DNA of 64,000 nucleotides from Pseudomonas anuradhapurensis. Its GTDB lineage: Bacteria > Pseudomonadota > Gammaproteobacteria > Pseudomonadales > Pseudomonadaceae. The notes beneath the pieces are model-generated. The model searched no databases and had not been told where the DNA came from. It saw only the letters and a list, made by a program, of their open reading frames with translations. Where the stretch lies: NCBI RefSeq assembly GCF_014269225.2, contig NZ_CP077097.1, forward strand, positions 502,001-566,000. The letters run 5' to 3'. This document shows, in pieces, positions 39,423 to 48,729 of the stretch (position 1 is its first letter; each line of letters starts with the position of its first letter). A program made the position numbers and the translations under genes.

Positions 39423-40604
39423 ATGGAACTGGTTTTCGAACTGCTCGACAAACGCCAGCACGGCCGCACCGACGCGCCAAGCAAAACCTTTGGCCGCGCC
39501 GGTGGCGATATCGGCCGGGCCAGGGATTGCCACTGGTGCATCGAGGACGACAAGCGCCACCTGTCCAGCCACCATGCCCAGGTGTCCTTCGATAACGGCA
39601 CATTCTTCCTCACAGATATCAGCAGCAACGGTATTCGCCTGGCCAGCAGCGGTGCGCAGTTGCGCAAGGGCGAGGCCTACCGGATCGAGCAGGGCGCGGT
39701 GTACCGCATGGGCGATGTCGAGGTGCGCGCGCGCCTGATCGATCCCGAGCCCGGCCTGGACGTCGGCCTGGGTATGCCGGGGGCCAACATCATCCCCGAC
39801 GATGCGTTCCTCGAACTCGACCCGATCAGCGCACTGGACAAGGAAGAAACCCGCCTGCAGCCCATCGACGAGCTGGTGGCCATGGCCATGCCGGAGGCGC
39901 CGGCCCGTCAGCGCGCCGACTATGCGCCAATCGACCAGGAGAACCTGATCGTACCGACCCTGGTGCCCGCCCCGGCGCCAGAGCCGGTGGCCGTGCCGGC
40001 GCCGCGCGAGGCACGTGGCGACGCCTTCTGGAGGCGCTTCGGCGCGGCCCTGGGCGTGGCCCTCGACGAGCTCGACGAGCAGGCCCGCGAGGACTTGGCG
40101 GTGCAGGCTGCCGCGCTGCTGCGCCAGAGCGTCGCGGGGCTGCAGCAGAGCCTGCGCACCCGCAGCGAGCTGAAGAACGAGTTGCGCCTGGCGCTGACTA
40201 CGCCGCAGGGCGCCAGCCGCAACCCGATCAAGGCTTCGCCGGATGCCGACCAGGCGCTGGACGAGCTGCTCAAGCCACGGCGCGGCGGCCAGTTGGCCGG
40301 TGAACACGCCGTGGCCCAGGCCTTCCGTGACCTGCAGGCGCACCAGGTGGCCATGCTCGGCGCCAGCCGCCAGGCCCTGCGCAGCACCTTGGAGCATTTT
40401 GCCCCGGAGCAACTGACCCTGCAGTTCGAACGCCAGGGCCGCAAGGGGCCGTTCAGCAGCCGCTGGAAATCCTACGTGCGCTATCACCAGGCCCTGATGG
40501 CCAACGAGGACTGGAGCGAGCGCCTGCTGGTCAAGGATTTCGCCCGAACCTACGAAGAGCAGGTGCGCCTGATCGCTTCCCTTCATCACGACCCGCAAGG
40601 ATGA
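39423..40604 (+). CDS. tagH: T6SS FHA-domain protein TagH (Fha)
   Basis: The 393-residue protein has an N-terminal forkhead-associated domain (about residues 22-95, with FGRAGGDIGR, HLSSHHAQVSF and LTDISSNG), which binds phosphothreonine. The C-terminal half carries the FHA-type T6SS domain (LDELLKPRRGGQLAGEHAVA onward). It is the expected partner of the kinase and phosphatase at the end of the cluster. ATGA overlap with tssJ. Confidence 0.94.
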   Translation: MELVFELLDKRQHGRTDAPSKTFGRAGGDIGRARDCHWCIEDDKRHLSSHHAQVSFDNGTFFLTDISSNGIRLASSGAQLRKGEAYRIEQGAVYRMGDVEVRARLIDPEPGLDVGLGMPGANIIPDDAFLELDPISALDKEETRLQPIDELVAMAMPEAPARQRADYAPIDQENLIVPTLVPAPAPEPVAVPAPREARGDAFWRRFGAALGVALDELDEQAREDLAVQAAALLRQSVAGLQQSLRTRSELKNELRLALTTPQGASRNPIKASPDADQALDELLKPRRGGQLAGEHAVAQAFRDLQAHQVAMLGASRQALRSTLEHFAPEQLTLQFERQGRKGPFSSRWKSYVRYHQALMANEDWSERLLVKDFARTYEEQVRLIASLHHDPQG

Positions 40605-41116
40605 CTTCCATGATTCGCATCACTCGCATGGTGTTCAGGGCGACCTGGGCCTTGGCCGCCCTGTCCTGGCTGGCCGGCTGCAGTGCCCTGTCACCGTACT
40701 CGCACCTGACCAAGCTGGATCTGACGCTCACTGCCACCGACCAGCTCAACCTCGACATCAACGGCCGGCCGTCACCGGTGGTGGTACGGCTGTTCGAACT
40801 CAAGCATCCGGTGGCTTTCGAGAGCAGCGACTTCTTCAGCCTGTACCAGCGCCCCAAGGAAACCCTGTCCCAGGACATGGTGGCCAGCGAGGAGCATGAG
40901 CTGCGTCCGGGCGAGACCCTGGCCCTCAAGTTGAGCATCGACCCTGACAGCCGCTTCGTCGGCATCCTGGCCGCCTACCGCGACCTCGACCAGGCGCATT
41001 GGCGCCGGGTGCAGGCGATCCGCGCTGGCGAGCGCGTGGTTGTCAACCTCTACCTGGACCAGGCGGGTATCCATAATGGCGTGCCATCCGTGGCACAAGC
41101 GGGTGAGCGCCCATGA
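40601..41116 (+). CDS. tssJ: T6SS outer membrane lipoprotein TssJ
   Basis: The 171-residue protein has a signal peptide with lipobox LAGC (Cys27) and a transthyretin-like beta domain. It anchors TssM to the outer membrane. SPVVVRLFELKHPVAFESSDFFSLY near residue 58 is typical. The start overlaps tagH; an ATG three codons later is possible. Confidence 0.94.
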   Translation: MTSMIRITRMVFRATWALAALSWLAGCSALSPYSHLTKLDLTLTATDQLNLDINGRPSPVVVRLFELKHPVAFESSDFFSLYQRPKETLSQDMVASEEHELRPGETLALKLSIDPDSRFVGILAAYRDLDQAHWRRVQAIRAGERVVVNLYLDQAGIHNGVPSVAQAGERP

Positions 41117-42444
41117 ACGTGCACAAGGTAGTCTGGCAGGAGGGGATGCTGCTGCGTCCTCAGCACTTCCAGCACAACGACCGCTACTACGACAGCCAGA
41201 TGAAGACCCGTACCCAGCTGCTGGGCACCTATACCTGGGGCTTCATCAACCTCGAGATCGACCTGCAGTTCCTCAACATGGGCAAGCTGGTGATCAGCCG
41301 CGCCGCTGGCATCCTGCCCGACGGCAGCCTGTTCGAGCTCGACGGCAGCAGCGAGCCACTGGCCCTGGACGTGCCGCCCAACACCGGCGCGACGCCGATC
41401 TTCATGGCCCTGCCGCTGGTTACTGGCAACCACATTGAGGCGCGCCGCCCCGAGCAATCCGACGTGCTGACCCGCTACACCACCTACGAGGTGGAGGTAT
41501 CCGACTCCAACGCCGGTGACGACAACAGTAGCCAGATCAATTGCGCACGCCCTGACTTCCGCCTGCTGCTGGGTGAGCAACAGACCGACCAGGCCTACGT
41601 CAAGCTGAAGGTCTGCGAGATCCTCGATACCTCGCCAGACGGGGTCATCAGCCTCGATCCGGAATTCGTGCCGACGTTCATCCGCACCCACTCATCGGTA
41701 TACCTGCTGTCGTGCCTGAAGGAAGTCATCAGCATGCTGGCACTGCGCGGCGACACCCTGGCCGAGCGTATCCGCTCCAACGGCAAGGTCGGCGGCGCCG
41801 AAGTCGGTGACTTCATGATGCTACAACTGATCAACCGCACCGAGCTGCTGTTGCGCCATTACCTGAACCTGGAGCAGGTGCACCCCGAGGAGCTGTACCG
41901 CACCTTCCTGGTCATGCTTGGCGACCTGGCGACCTTTTCCAGTGACACCAAGCGCCCGCGCCTGGATGCGCGCTACCAGCACAGCGACCAGGGGGCGAGC
42001 TTCCGCAAGCTGATGGAGTCGATCCGCCAGGTGCTGTCGATGGTGCTCGAGCAGCACGCCATCGAGCTTGAACTGCAGCAGCGCCAGTACGGCATCCTGG
42101 TGTCGCCGTTGCACGACCCGGGCCTGCTCACCACCGCCTCGTTCGTGCTGGCCGCCAGCGCCAACTGCGAGTCCGAAGCGCTGCGCCAGCGCCTGCCGTC
42201 GCACCTGAAGGTCGGCCCGGTGGAGCGCATCCGCCAGCTGGTCAACCTGCACCTGCCGGGGCTCAAGGTCAAACCGCTGCCGGTGGCGCCGCGGCAGATC
42301 CCGTTCCACGCCAACAAGACCTACTTCATCGTCGAACTCGACGCTGCGGACCGCGCCAAGATGGACGGTTCTGGTGGCTTCGCGTTCCACGTCACCAGTG
42401 AGTTCTCCGATCTCGAACTGAAATTCTGGGCCATCAGGAACTGA
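41113..42444 (+). CDS. tssK: T6SS baseplate protein TssK
   Basis: The 443-residue trimeric protein connects the baseplate to the TssL-TssM membrane complex. The N-terminus KVVWQEGMLLRPQHFQHNDRY is diagnostic. The C-terminal ending with FHVTSEFSDLELKFWAIR fits the family. ATGA overlap with tssJ, three bases to tssL. Confidence 0.97.
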   Translation: MNVHKVVWQEGMLLRPQHFQHNDRYYDSQMKTRTQLLGTYTWGFINLEIDLQFLNMGKLVISRAAGILPDGSLFELDGSSEPLALDVPPNTGATPIFMALPLVTGNHIEARRPEQSDVLTRYTTYEVEVSDSNAGDDNSSQINCARPDFRLLLGEQQTDQAYVKLKVCEILDTSPDGVISLDPEFVPTFIRTHSSVYLLSCLKEVISMLALRGDTLAERIRSNGKVGGAEVGDFMMLQLINRTELLLRHYLNLEQVHPEELYRTFLVMLGDLATFSSDTKRPRLDARYQHSDQGASFRKLMESIRQVLSMVLEQHAIELELQQRQYGILVSPLHDPGLLTTASFVLAASANCESEALRQRLPSHLKVGPVERIRQLVNLHLPGLKVKPLPVAPRQIPFHANKTYFIVELDAADRAKMDGSGGFAFHVTSEFSDLELKFWAIRN

Positions 42445-42446
42445 GC

Positions 42447-43316
42447 ATGAGCAAGGACATGGAACACCCGCAGGACGACAAGACCGTCCTGTACAACCAG
42501 GATGGCTCGGCACCGGAAGGGCAGGCGCTGACCGCCCTGGGCAGCACGGCGCGAGCCGAGCCGCTGGAACAGCGCATGGTCTATTCGGCGCGCCTGCCTG
42601 CCAGCGGCAGCTTCAACGTCGGCCTCAACCCGTTGGTGGCCGCCGCCGGCGAGCTGCTCTCGGAGGTGGTGCGGCTCAAGCACAGCGACACCGCGGAAGA
42701 CCTGGCCAGCCTCAAGGAACGCTTGAGCGCCTGCATACGTGCGTTCGAGGCACGGACCCACTACGAGGGCGTGGAGAACGGCCAGGTCACGGTGGCCCGC
42801 TACCTGCTGTGCACCGTGGTCGACGAGGCGGTGGTCACCACGCCATGGGGCAACGAGAGCCAGTGGTCGCAGATGAGCCTGCTCAGCGCCTTCCACAACG
42901 AGACCTTCGGTGGCGAGAAGTTCTTCGCGTTGCTCGACCGCATGTCCAAGAACCCGATCAAGCACCTGGCGATGCTCGAACTGATGTACCTGTGCCTGTC
43001 CCTGGGCTTCGAGGGCAAGTACCGGGTCATCGATCGCGGCATGTCCGAACTCGAAGGCATCCGCGACGCGCTGTACCGGCAGATCCGCCAGCTGCGTGGC
43101 GACGTGCCGCGCGAGCTGTCGCCGCGCTGGGAAGGGTTGGACCGGCAGCGCAACAGCCCGGTGCGCATCGTGCCGTGGTGGAGCGTGGCGCTGTTCACCC
43201 TGGTATCCCTGGTGGTGATGTATTCCGGTTTTGCCTGGGTGCTGGGTGAGCAGCGCACGGCCGTCCTGCAACCCTTCCAGACGCTCGAGCAGACAGCGCC
43301 CCAGCCGCGGTCGTGA
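42447..43316 (+). CDS. tssL: T6SS membrane protein TssL (DotU-like)
   Basis: The 289-residue protein has a cytoplasmic hook domain (about residues 60-215, with NPLVAAAGELLSEV, ARYLLCTVVDEAVV and TFGGEKFFALLDRM). A single C-terminal membrane segment follows (SVALFTLVSLVVMYSGFAWV). No peptidoglycan-binding OmpA domain is attached. Confidence 0.97.
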   Translation: MSKDMEHPQDDKTVLYNQDGSAPEGQALTALGSTARAEPLEQRMVYSARLPASGSFNVGLNPLVAAAGELLSEVVRLKHSDTAEDLASLKERLSACIRAFEARTHYEGVENGQVTVARYLLCTVVDEAVVTTPWGNESQWSQMSLLSAFHNETFGGEKFFALLDRMSKNPIKHLAMLELMYLCLSLGFEGKYRVIDRGMSELEGIRDALYRQIRQLRGDVPRELSPRWEGLDRQRNSPVRIVPWWSVALFTLVSLVVMYSGFAWVLGEQRTAVLQPFQTLEQTAPQPRS

Positions 43317-43330
43317 CACAAGGACTTGTG

Positions 43331-46300
43331 ATGAAGATTTTTTTCAAGAAAGTGGGCGCCTTCCTCGCCCGGACCTGGGTCTGGAGCCTGTTGCTGGTGC
43401 TCGCCCTGGCCCTGCTGGTGTGGTTCGCCGGGCCGTTGCTGGCGGTGGCCGACAACAAGTTCTGGGAAGACGCTGCCGCGCGGCTGCTGACCATCAGCGT
43501 ACTGTTCCTGGTGTGGGGCCTGTGGATGGTGTTTGCCAGCTGGCGCGCCAACCAGCGCAAGCAGGAGCAGCTCGAGAGCGAGGGCGGTCGCGAACGCCTG
43601 GAGCGTGAAGAGCGCATGGACGAGGAGGGCAAGGAGATCAAGGCCCGTTTCAAGCATGCCTTGTCCACCCTCAAGCACTCGAGCCTGTACGGCGGGCGCA
43701 GCGAGCGCTGGCGCCGCGACTTGCCCTGGTACCTGGTTCTCGGCCCGCAGGGCGCGGGCAAGACCAGCCTGATCGACCACTCGGGCCTGGAATTCCCGAT
43801 CAACGCCCTGGAGCGCAAGCTTGCGCGTGATCCCTCCAGCGGCGACTTCTGCGATTTCTATTTCGCCGAACAGGCCGTGCTGGTGGATACCGCCGGGCGT
43901 TTCCTCAACCAGGCCGACAGCGAAGTCGACGGCCATGCCTGGCGCGTGCTGCTCGACCAGTTACGCCTGCGCCGGCGTAACCGCCCGCTCAACGGTGTGG
44001 TGGTCACAGTGCCGCTGGACACCCTGCTTGGTGGTGAAGCGGCAGTGAACGAGCTGGCGCAGAAGGTCCGTTCACGCCTGCAGGAGCTGCGCCTGCGCCT
44101 GCATGTCGAGGTGCCGGTGTACCTGGTGCTGAGCAAGACCGACCGCCTGCAAGGCTTCGACGCCTTCTTCGACCAGCAGTCGCGTGAAGAGAACGAGCAG
44201 GTATTCGGCATTACCTTCGGCAAGGGCCAGAACGGCGCCGACACCGAGCTGTTGGCCAAGGAATTCCAGGGCCTGCTGCAACGCCTGGGTGACCAGGTCA
44301 CCCAGCGTATGCACCACGAGCGCAACACTCAGCGCCGCGCGCGGATCCTCGACTTCCCGCACCAGCTGGGGCGTATCGGCGATCAGCTGTGCCTGTTCGT
44401 CGACGCCGCCTTCACCGGCAACCGCTACCAGCGCGCCAGCCAGTTGCGCGGCTTCTACCTCACCAGCGCGCCGCACCAGGCGCCAAGGGTCGACAGCGAC
44501 AACGGCTACCACCCCGGCACGGCCGGCCGCGCCGCGCCCCAGGGGCGCTCGCGGTTCATCCTGCAGCTGTTCAGCCGGGTGATTTTCCCCGAGTACGACC
44601 TGGCCGGGCTCGACCAGCGCGAACGCCGCCGCATCCACTGGGGCCAGCGGGCTGTCTATCTCGGTGCGCTGGGTGCACTGGCGCTGTTCGGCGTGCTCTG
44701 GGCCGGCAGCTTCTCCGGCAACCACGAGCGCCTGGAGCAGGTGCGCGACCTGGGCCGCCAGTGGCAGCGCCAGCACACCGGCCTGGAAGCCCGCGACGAT
44801 GCGCTGGCCGCGCTCAAGCCCCTGGATAGCGCCTGGCAGGCCACGCGGGTGTTTCCGGCCAGTGGCGATGTCTCCTGGTTGCAGCGCGGTGGCCTGTACC
44901 AGGGCGCCCCGGCCAATGAAGTACTGCAGCCTGCCTATCAGCGTGAACTGGAAACCGTCCTGCTGCCACGGGTAGCGCAGATGGTTGAAGGGCAGATCCG
45001 CAGCAACCTGAAGAACCGCGAGCGCCTGCTCAACAGCCTGCGCGCCTACCTGATGCTGGGCCTGCCCGAGCGCCGCGACCAGGCCTGGCTCAAGGACTGG
45101 GTGGCGGCCGGCTGGTCGCAGCGCTACAACGGCAACACCGCCGCGCAGGAAGGGTTGAACGCGCACTTCGAGCGCCTGCTGAACCAGTCATTCAGCTACC
45201 CGCTCAACGACACCCTGGTAGCCCAGGCGCGCCAGGTGCTGCGCGCCGAGTCCCTGGCCAGCGTGGTCTATCGTGTGCTGCGCGAGCAGGCACGCAGCTT
45301 GCCGGAGTACCGCCTGAGCCAGCAGCTCGGACCGCAGGCCAGCCAGTTCGTCGGCATCGACTACCCGATCCCCGGCTTCTACACCTCGCAGGGCTACCAG
45401 CAGTACTTTTCCGTGCAGGGCACCAACCTGGTCAACGATATCCTGCGCGACAACTGGGTGTTGGGCGAGGGCCGCGGCATCAGCGACATGGATATGCGCC
45501 GGCTGATGGTCGAACTGGAGCAGTTGTATTTCCGTGACTATGCCAATTACTGGGGCGAGGCCATCAACCAGGTCGGGCTTATTCCGTTCAGCGATGCCGG
45601 TGAAGGCGCCGACCAGCTATCGGCGCTTACCGCCGCCAACTCGCCGCTGCTGCTGTTGCTCACCGAGGTGCGCGAGAACACTCGCTTCCCGGTACTGGCC
45701 GAGGCCGCAGACGAGGGCAACCCGGCCGTCGAGGCCGCCGCTACCAAGAAACTCGGCAAGGGTGGTGCGGCGGTTGCTGGCGCCGTGGCCGACAAGGCCC
45801 GCGACGCCCTCGCCAGGAAACCGCTGCCGGACACCGCACGCATGGCCCTGCAGCGGCGCTTCGAACCCCTGCACCGGCTGCTCGACGACAACAATGGCCC
45901 CGGCCCCGACCTGGCGCCGACCCTGCAGGCGCTGAACGACCTGCAACAGCAACTGGCCAGCCTGGCCCGTTCCAACCAGGCCGAGGAAGCCTCGTACCAG
46001 ATGGCCAAGGCCCGCATGGCCGGGCAACGTGATGCCCTGAGCAGCCTGCGCAACGGCACCGTGCGCCTGCCGCGTCCGGTGGCCGGCTGGTTCAACCTGC
46101 TGTCCGACGACATCTGGCGCATGGTGCTCAACGACACCTACACCTACCTGAACCAGCGCTACCAGAACGAGCTGTACAGCTTCTACGGCCGCGCCATCGA
46201 GTCGCGCTACCCGTTCAACGCGCATGGCACCAGCGACGTGGCGATCAGCGATTTCCGCGACTTCTTCAAGGCCCAGGGGGTGGCGGACCGCTTCTTCGAC

Positions 46301-46846
46301 ACCTACATGCGTCCTTTCGTCAGCGGTGAACCGGGCAGCTACCGCCTGCGCAGCCTGGACGGCCAGAGCCTGCCGATGACCAAGGCATTCCTCGACCAGA
46401 TGAGCGCTGCCCAGGTCATCCGCCAGAGCTTCTTCGCGCAGAACCCCGACGAGCCACAGGTGCAGTTCAAGCTTGAGCCGTACACCCTTGACCCATCGGT
46501 GAGCCGCGCAGAGTTCCGCTTCGGCGATTCGGTGATCGACTATCGCCATGGCCCGATCGTTTCCACCAGCCTGAAGTGGCCGACCGATGCCCAGGACGGT
46601 AACAGCAGCCTGACCCTGGAGCAGCTCAACGGCCGTCCGATGGCGCTGGAAAAGAATGGTGGGCCATGGTCGCTGTTCCGCCTGCTCGACCTGATGCAGG
46701 CCGAGTATCTCAAGGGCCGCGACACCATGGTGCTCAAGGCCAATGTCGGCGGCATGCGTGCCAACTACCTGCTGACCAGCCAGCGCGCGCCGAACCCGTT
46801 CGACATGAGCGTGCTGCGCGGCTTCCGCCTGCCAGGGGAGCTGTGA
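43331..46846 (+). CDS. tssM: T6SS membrane complex protein TssM (IcmF)
   Basis: The 1171-residue inner membrane protein spans the periplasm to TssJ. Two N-terminal membrane segments (about 17-38 and 52-70) are followed by a cytoplasmic NTPase domain with intact Walker A GPQGAGKTS (138-146). A third membrane segment lies near 440 (VYLGALGALALFGVLWAG). The long periplasmic part contains the usual IcmF and DUF1215 regions. The ATG chosen has AAGGA six bases upstream; a GTG six codons earlier is less likely. Confidence 0.96.
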   Translation: MKIFFKKVGAFLARTWVWSLLLVLALALLVWFAGPLLAVADNKFWEDAAARLLTISVLFLVWGLWMVFASWRANQRKQEQLESEGGRERLEREERMDEEGKEIKARFKHALSTLKHSSLYGGRSERWRRDLPWYLVLGPQGAGKTSLIDHSGLEFPINALERKLARDPSSGDFCDFYFAEQAVLVDTAGRFLNQADSEVDGHAWRVLLDQLRLRRRNRPLNGVVVTVPLDTLLGGEAAVNELAQKVRSRLQELRLRLHVEVPVYLVLSKTDRLQGFDAFFDQQSREENEQVFGITFGKGQNGADTELLAKEFQGLLQRLGDQVTQRMHHERNTQRRARILDFPHQLGRIGDQLCLFVDAAFTGNRYQRASQLRGFYLTSAPHQAPRVDSDNGYHPGTAGRAAPQGRSRFILQLFSRVIFPEYDLAGLDQRERRRIHWGQRAVYLGALGALALFGVLWAGSFSGNHERLEQVRDLGRQWQRQHTGLEARDDALAALKPLDSAWQATRVFPASGDVSWLQRGGLYQGAPANEVLQPAYQRELETVLLPRVAQMVEGQIRSNLKNRERLLNSLRAYLMLGLPERRDQAWLKDWVAAGWSQRYNGNTAAQEGLNAHFERLLNQSFSYPLNDTLVAQARQVLRAESLASVVYRVLREQARSLPEYRLSQQLGPQASQFVGIDYPIPGFYTSQGYQQYFSVQGTNLVNDILRDNWVLGEGRGISDMDMRRLMVELEQLYFRDYANYWGEAINQVGLIPFSDAGEGADQLSALTAANSPLLLLLTEVRENTRFPVLAEAADEGNPAVEAAATKKLGKGGAAVAGAVADKARDALARKPLPDTARMALQRRFEPLHRLLDDNNGPGPDLAPTLQALNDLQQQLASLARSNQAEEASYQMAKARMAGQRDALSSLRNGTVRLPRPVAGWFNLLSDDIWRMVLNDTYTYLNQRYQNELYSFYGRAIESRYPFNAHGTSDVAISDFRDFFKAQGVADRFFDTYMRPFVSGEPGSYRLRSLDGQSLPMTKAFLDQMSAAQVIRQSFFAQNPDEPQVQFKLEPYTLDPSVSRAEFRFGDSVIDYRHGPIVSTSLKWPTDAQDGNSSLTLEQLNGRPMALEKNGGPWSLFRLLDLMQAEYLKGRDTMVLKANVGGMRANYLLTSQRAPNPFDMSVLRGFRLPGEL

Positions 46847-47574
46847 TGCTGCCAGCCACCCCCTGGCGCAGCGCTGCGCGCACCGACCCGGGCAAGGTCC
46901 GGGCGCGCAACGAGGACGCCTTTCTCGACTGCCCGCAGCATGGCCTGTGGGCGGTCGCCGACGGCATGGGCGGGCATCAGGCCGGCGATCTCGCCAGCCA
47001 GATGATCGTCGAGAGCCTGGCCGAACTGCCGGCCGGCAGCAGCTTCGACGAACGCGTGGTCGCCGTGCGCCAGTGCTTGCATTGGATCAACCGGCGGCTA
47101 GGCCAGGAACTGACGGTGAGTGTCGAGGGCAAGGCCCGTATTGTCGGCAGCACCGTGGTCACCCTGCTGCTCGAAGGCCGCCGCGGCGCCTGCGTGTGGG
47201 CCGGCGACAGCCGCTGCTACCTCTGGCGCGGCCAGCGCCTGTACCAGCTGACCCGCGATCACTCGCTGCAGCAGCAATTGATCGACCAGCAGCGGATGAG
47301 CGCCGAGCAGGCCCGCGTGCACCCTTCGGCCCGGGCCCTGACCCGTGCCGTCGGCGCCAGCGCCAGCCTGACCCTGGAGGTACTGGAGTTCGAAGCTCAG
47401 CCGCGCGATGTATTCCTGTTGTGCAGCGATGGCCTCTACGACGGCCTGGAAAGTGGCGGCCTGGGCCACGCCCTGGACCTCGCCTCGCCCGGCGAGGCCC
47501 TGCAACGCCTGTTCGACACCGCCTTGCGCGGTGCAGCCAAAGACAACCTGACTGCAGTGGTGATCCACCGATGA
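46846..47574 (+). CDS. pppA: T6SS PP2C-type protein phosphatase PppA (Stp1-like)
   Basis: The 242-residue phosphatase removes phosphate from the FHA protein or related targets. PP2C motifs are visible: RNEDAF (21-26), VADGMGGH (37-44), WAGDSRCYLWR, LCSDGLYDG and KDNLTAVV. The aspartates for metal binding are all present. The start ATG overlaps the tssM stop by one base (TGATG). Confidence 0.94.
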   Translation: MLPATPWRSAARTDPGKVRARNEDAFLDCPQHGLWAVADGMGGHQAGDLASQMIVESLAELPAGSSFDERVVAVRQCLHWINRRLGQELTVSVEGKARIVGSTVVTLLLEGRRGACVWAGDSRCYLWRGQRLYQLTRDHSLQQQLIDQQRMSAEQARVHPSARALTRAVGASASLTLEVLEFEAQPRDVFLLCSDGLYDGLESGGLGHALDLASPGEALQRLFDTALRGAAKDNLTAVVIHR

Positions 47575-48650
47575 ACCTTGGCAGCGGCGACGCACTCGAT
47601 GTGCTCGATGCCCTTGAGCGGGGCAGCGAGCCGACCTATTTCGCTTTCACCCAGGCCAGCGAGCCCGAGCCCGAGCCCGAGCGCAGTGGCAAGGCGCGGC
47701 GCAAACGGCGTGGCAAAGGGCGCGCGCAAGCTGCCACGCAGCCGCCGACAACGGCTACGCCGTTACCGCCGATTCCCGGCGTGCTGGCCGGGCGCTATCG
47801 CCTCGAGCGGCTGCTCGGCGCTGGCGGCATGGGCCTGGTGTACCGGGCCCGTGACCTGCTGCAGGAGCGTTTCGGTGATCCTCAGCCGCTACTGGCGGTG
47901 AAGCTGATGAGCGACCAGCTGGCCACGGCACCCGATGCCAATGCCCTGTTGTTCAACGAGTACGCCCTGACCAGCAGCCTGCGCCACCCTAACCTGGTGC
48001 GGCTGCAAGGCTTCGCCGTCGACCCGCAGAGCGAGCGCGGTTTCATCACCATGGAACTGATGCAGGGCGCGTCGTTGGACCGTCTGCTGTGCGACCAGCC
48101 ACTGGGGCTGGGCTGGGCGCAGGTGCGCGAGATTGCCGTGCCGCTGCTCGACGCCCTGGCCTGCGTGCATGGCCAGGGGGTGGTGCACGGTGACCTCAAG
48201 CCCAGCAACGTAATGCTCAGCGACGATGGCCTGCGCCTGTTCGATTTCGGTCTGGGCATGGCCCTGGACGGACCACTGGCGGGGCTGCCGCACCTGAGCC
48301 ATGGGCGGTTCGAGGCCTGGACCCCGGCCTACGCTGCGCCCGAGCTGTTCGAGGGTGGCACGCCCAGCAGTGCAAGCGACCTCTATGCGGTGGCTTGCGT
48401 GCTGTATGAGCTGGTCACCGGGCGCCACCCGTTCGAACGGCTGCCGTCGCTGAAGGCGCGCAACCAAGGCATGCAGTTGCCGGCCAAAGCGCCGCCCGGC
48501 ATGCCGGGCAAGGCCTGGACAGCCCTGCGCGCGGCGCTGGCCTTCAACCCCGAGCAACGCAGCATTGGCGCCGCGCAACTGCGTGATGCCTTCGCCGTGC
48601 AGGGGTTCTGGTCAAGCTGGCGCCGGCGAAAGCCGGCGTCCGCAACCTGA
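47571..48650 (+). CDS. ppkA: T6SS Ser/Thr kinase PpkA (Stk1-like)
   Basis: The 359-residue Hanks-type kinase shows the glycine loop LLGAGGMGLVYRA (81-93), Lys111 in LAVKLM, the catalytic HGDLKPSN (His206-Asn213) and DFG (225-227). An Arg/Lys- and Pro-rich N-terminal stretch (about 30-70) precedes the kinase. No membrane segment is evident, so unlike PpkA of P. aeruginosa H1 it has no periplasmic sensor. It overlaps pppA by four bases. Last gene of the structural cluster. Confidence 0.94.
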   Translation: MNLGSGDALDVLDALERGSEPTYFAFTQASEPEPEPERSGKARRKRRGKGRAQAATQPPTTATPLPPIPGVLAGRYRLERLLGAGGMGLVYRARDLLQERFGDPQPLLAVKLMSDQLATAPDANALLFNEYALTSSLRHPNLVRLQGFAVDPQSERGFITMELMQGASLDRLLCDQPLGLGWAQVREIAVPLLDALACVHGQGVVHGDLKPSNVMLSDDGLRLFDFGLGMALDGPLAGLPHLSHGRFEAWTPAYAAPELFEGGTPSSASDLYAVACVLYELVTGRHPFERLPSLKARNQGMQLPAKAPPGMPGKAWTALRAALAFNPEQRSIGAAQLRDAFAVQGFWSSWRRRKPASAT

Positions 48651-48729
48651 GATGACTCATGCCGTGAGCTACCGCGTTCGTCGTAGGTCACGGTCGTTTT
48701 GCCACCGCTTTCGTACATGAGGGACAAGG

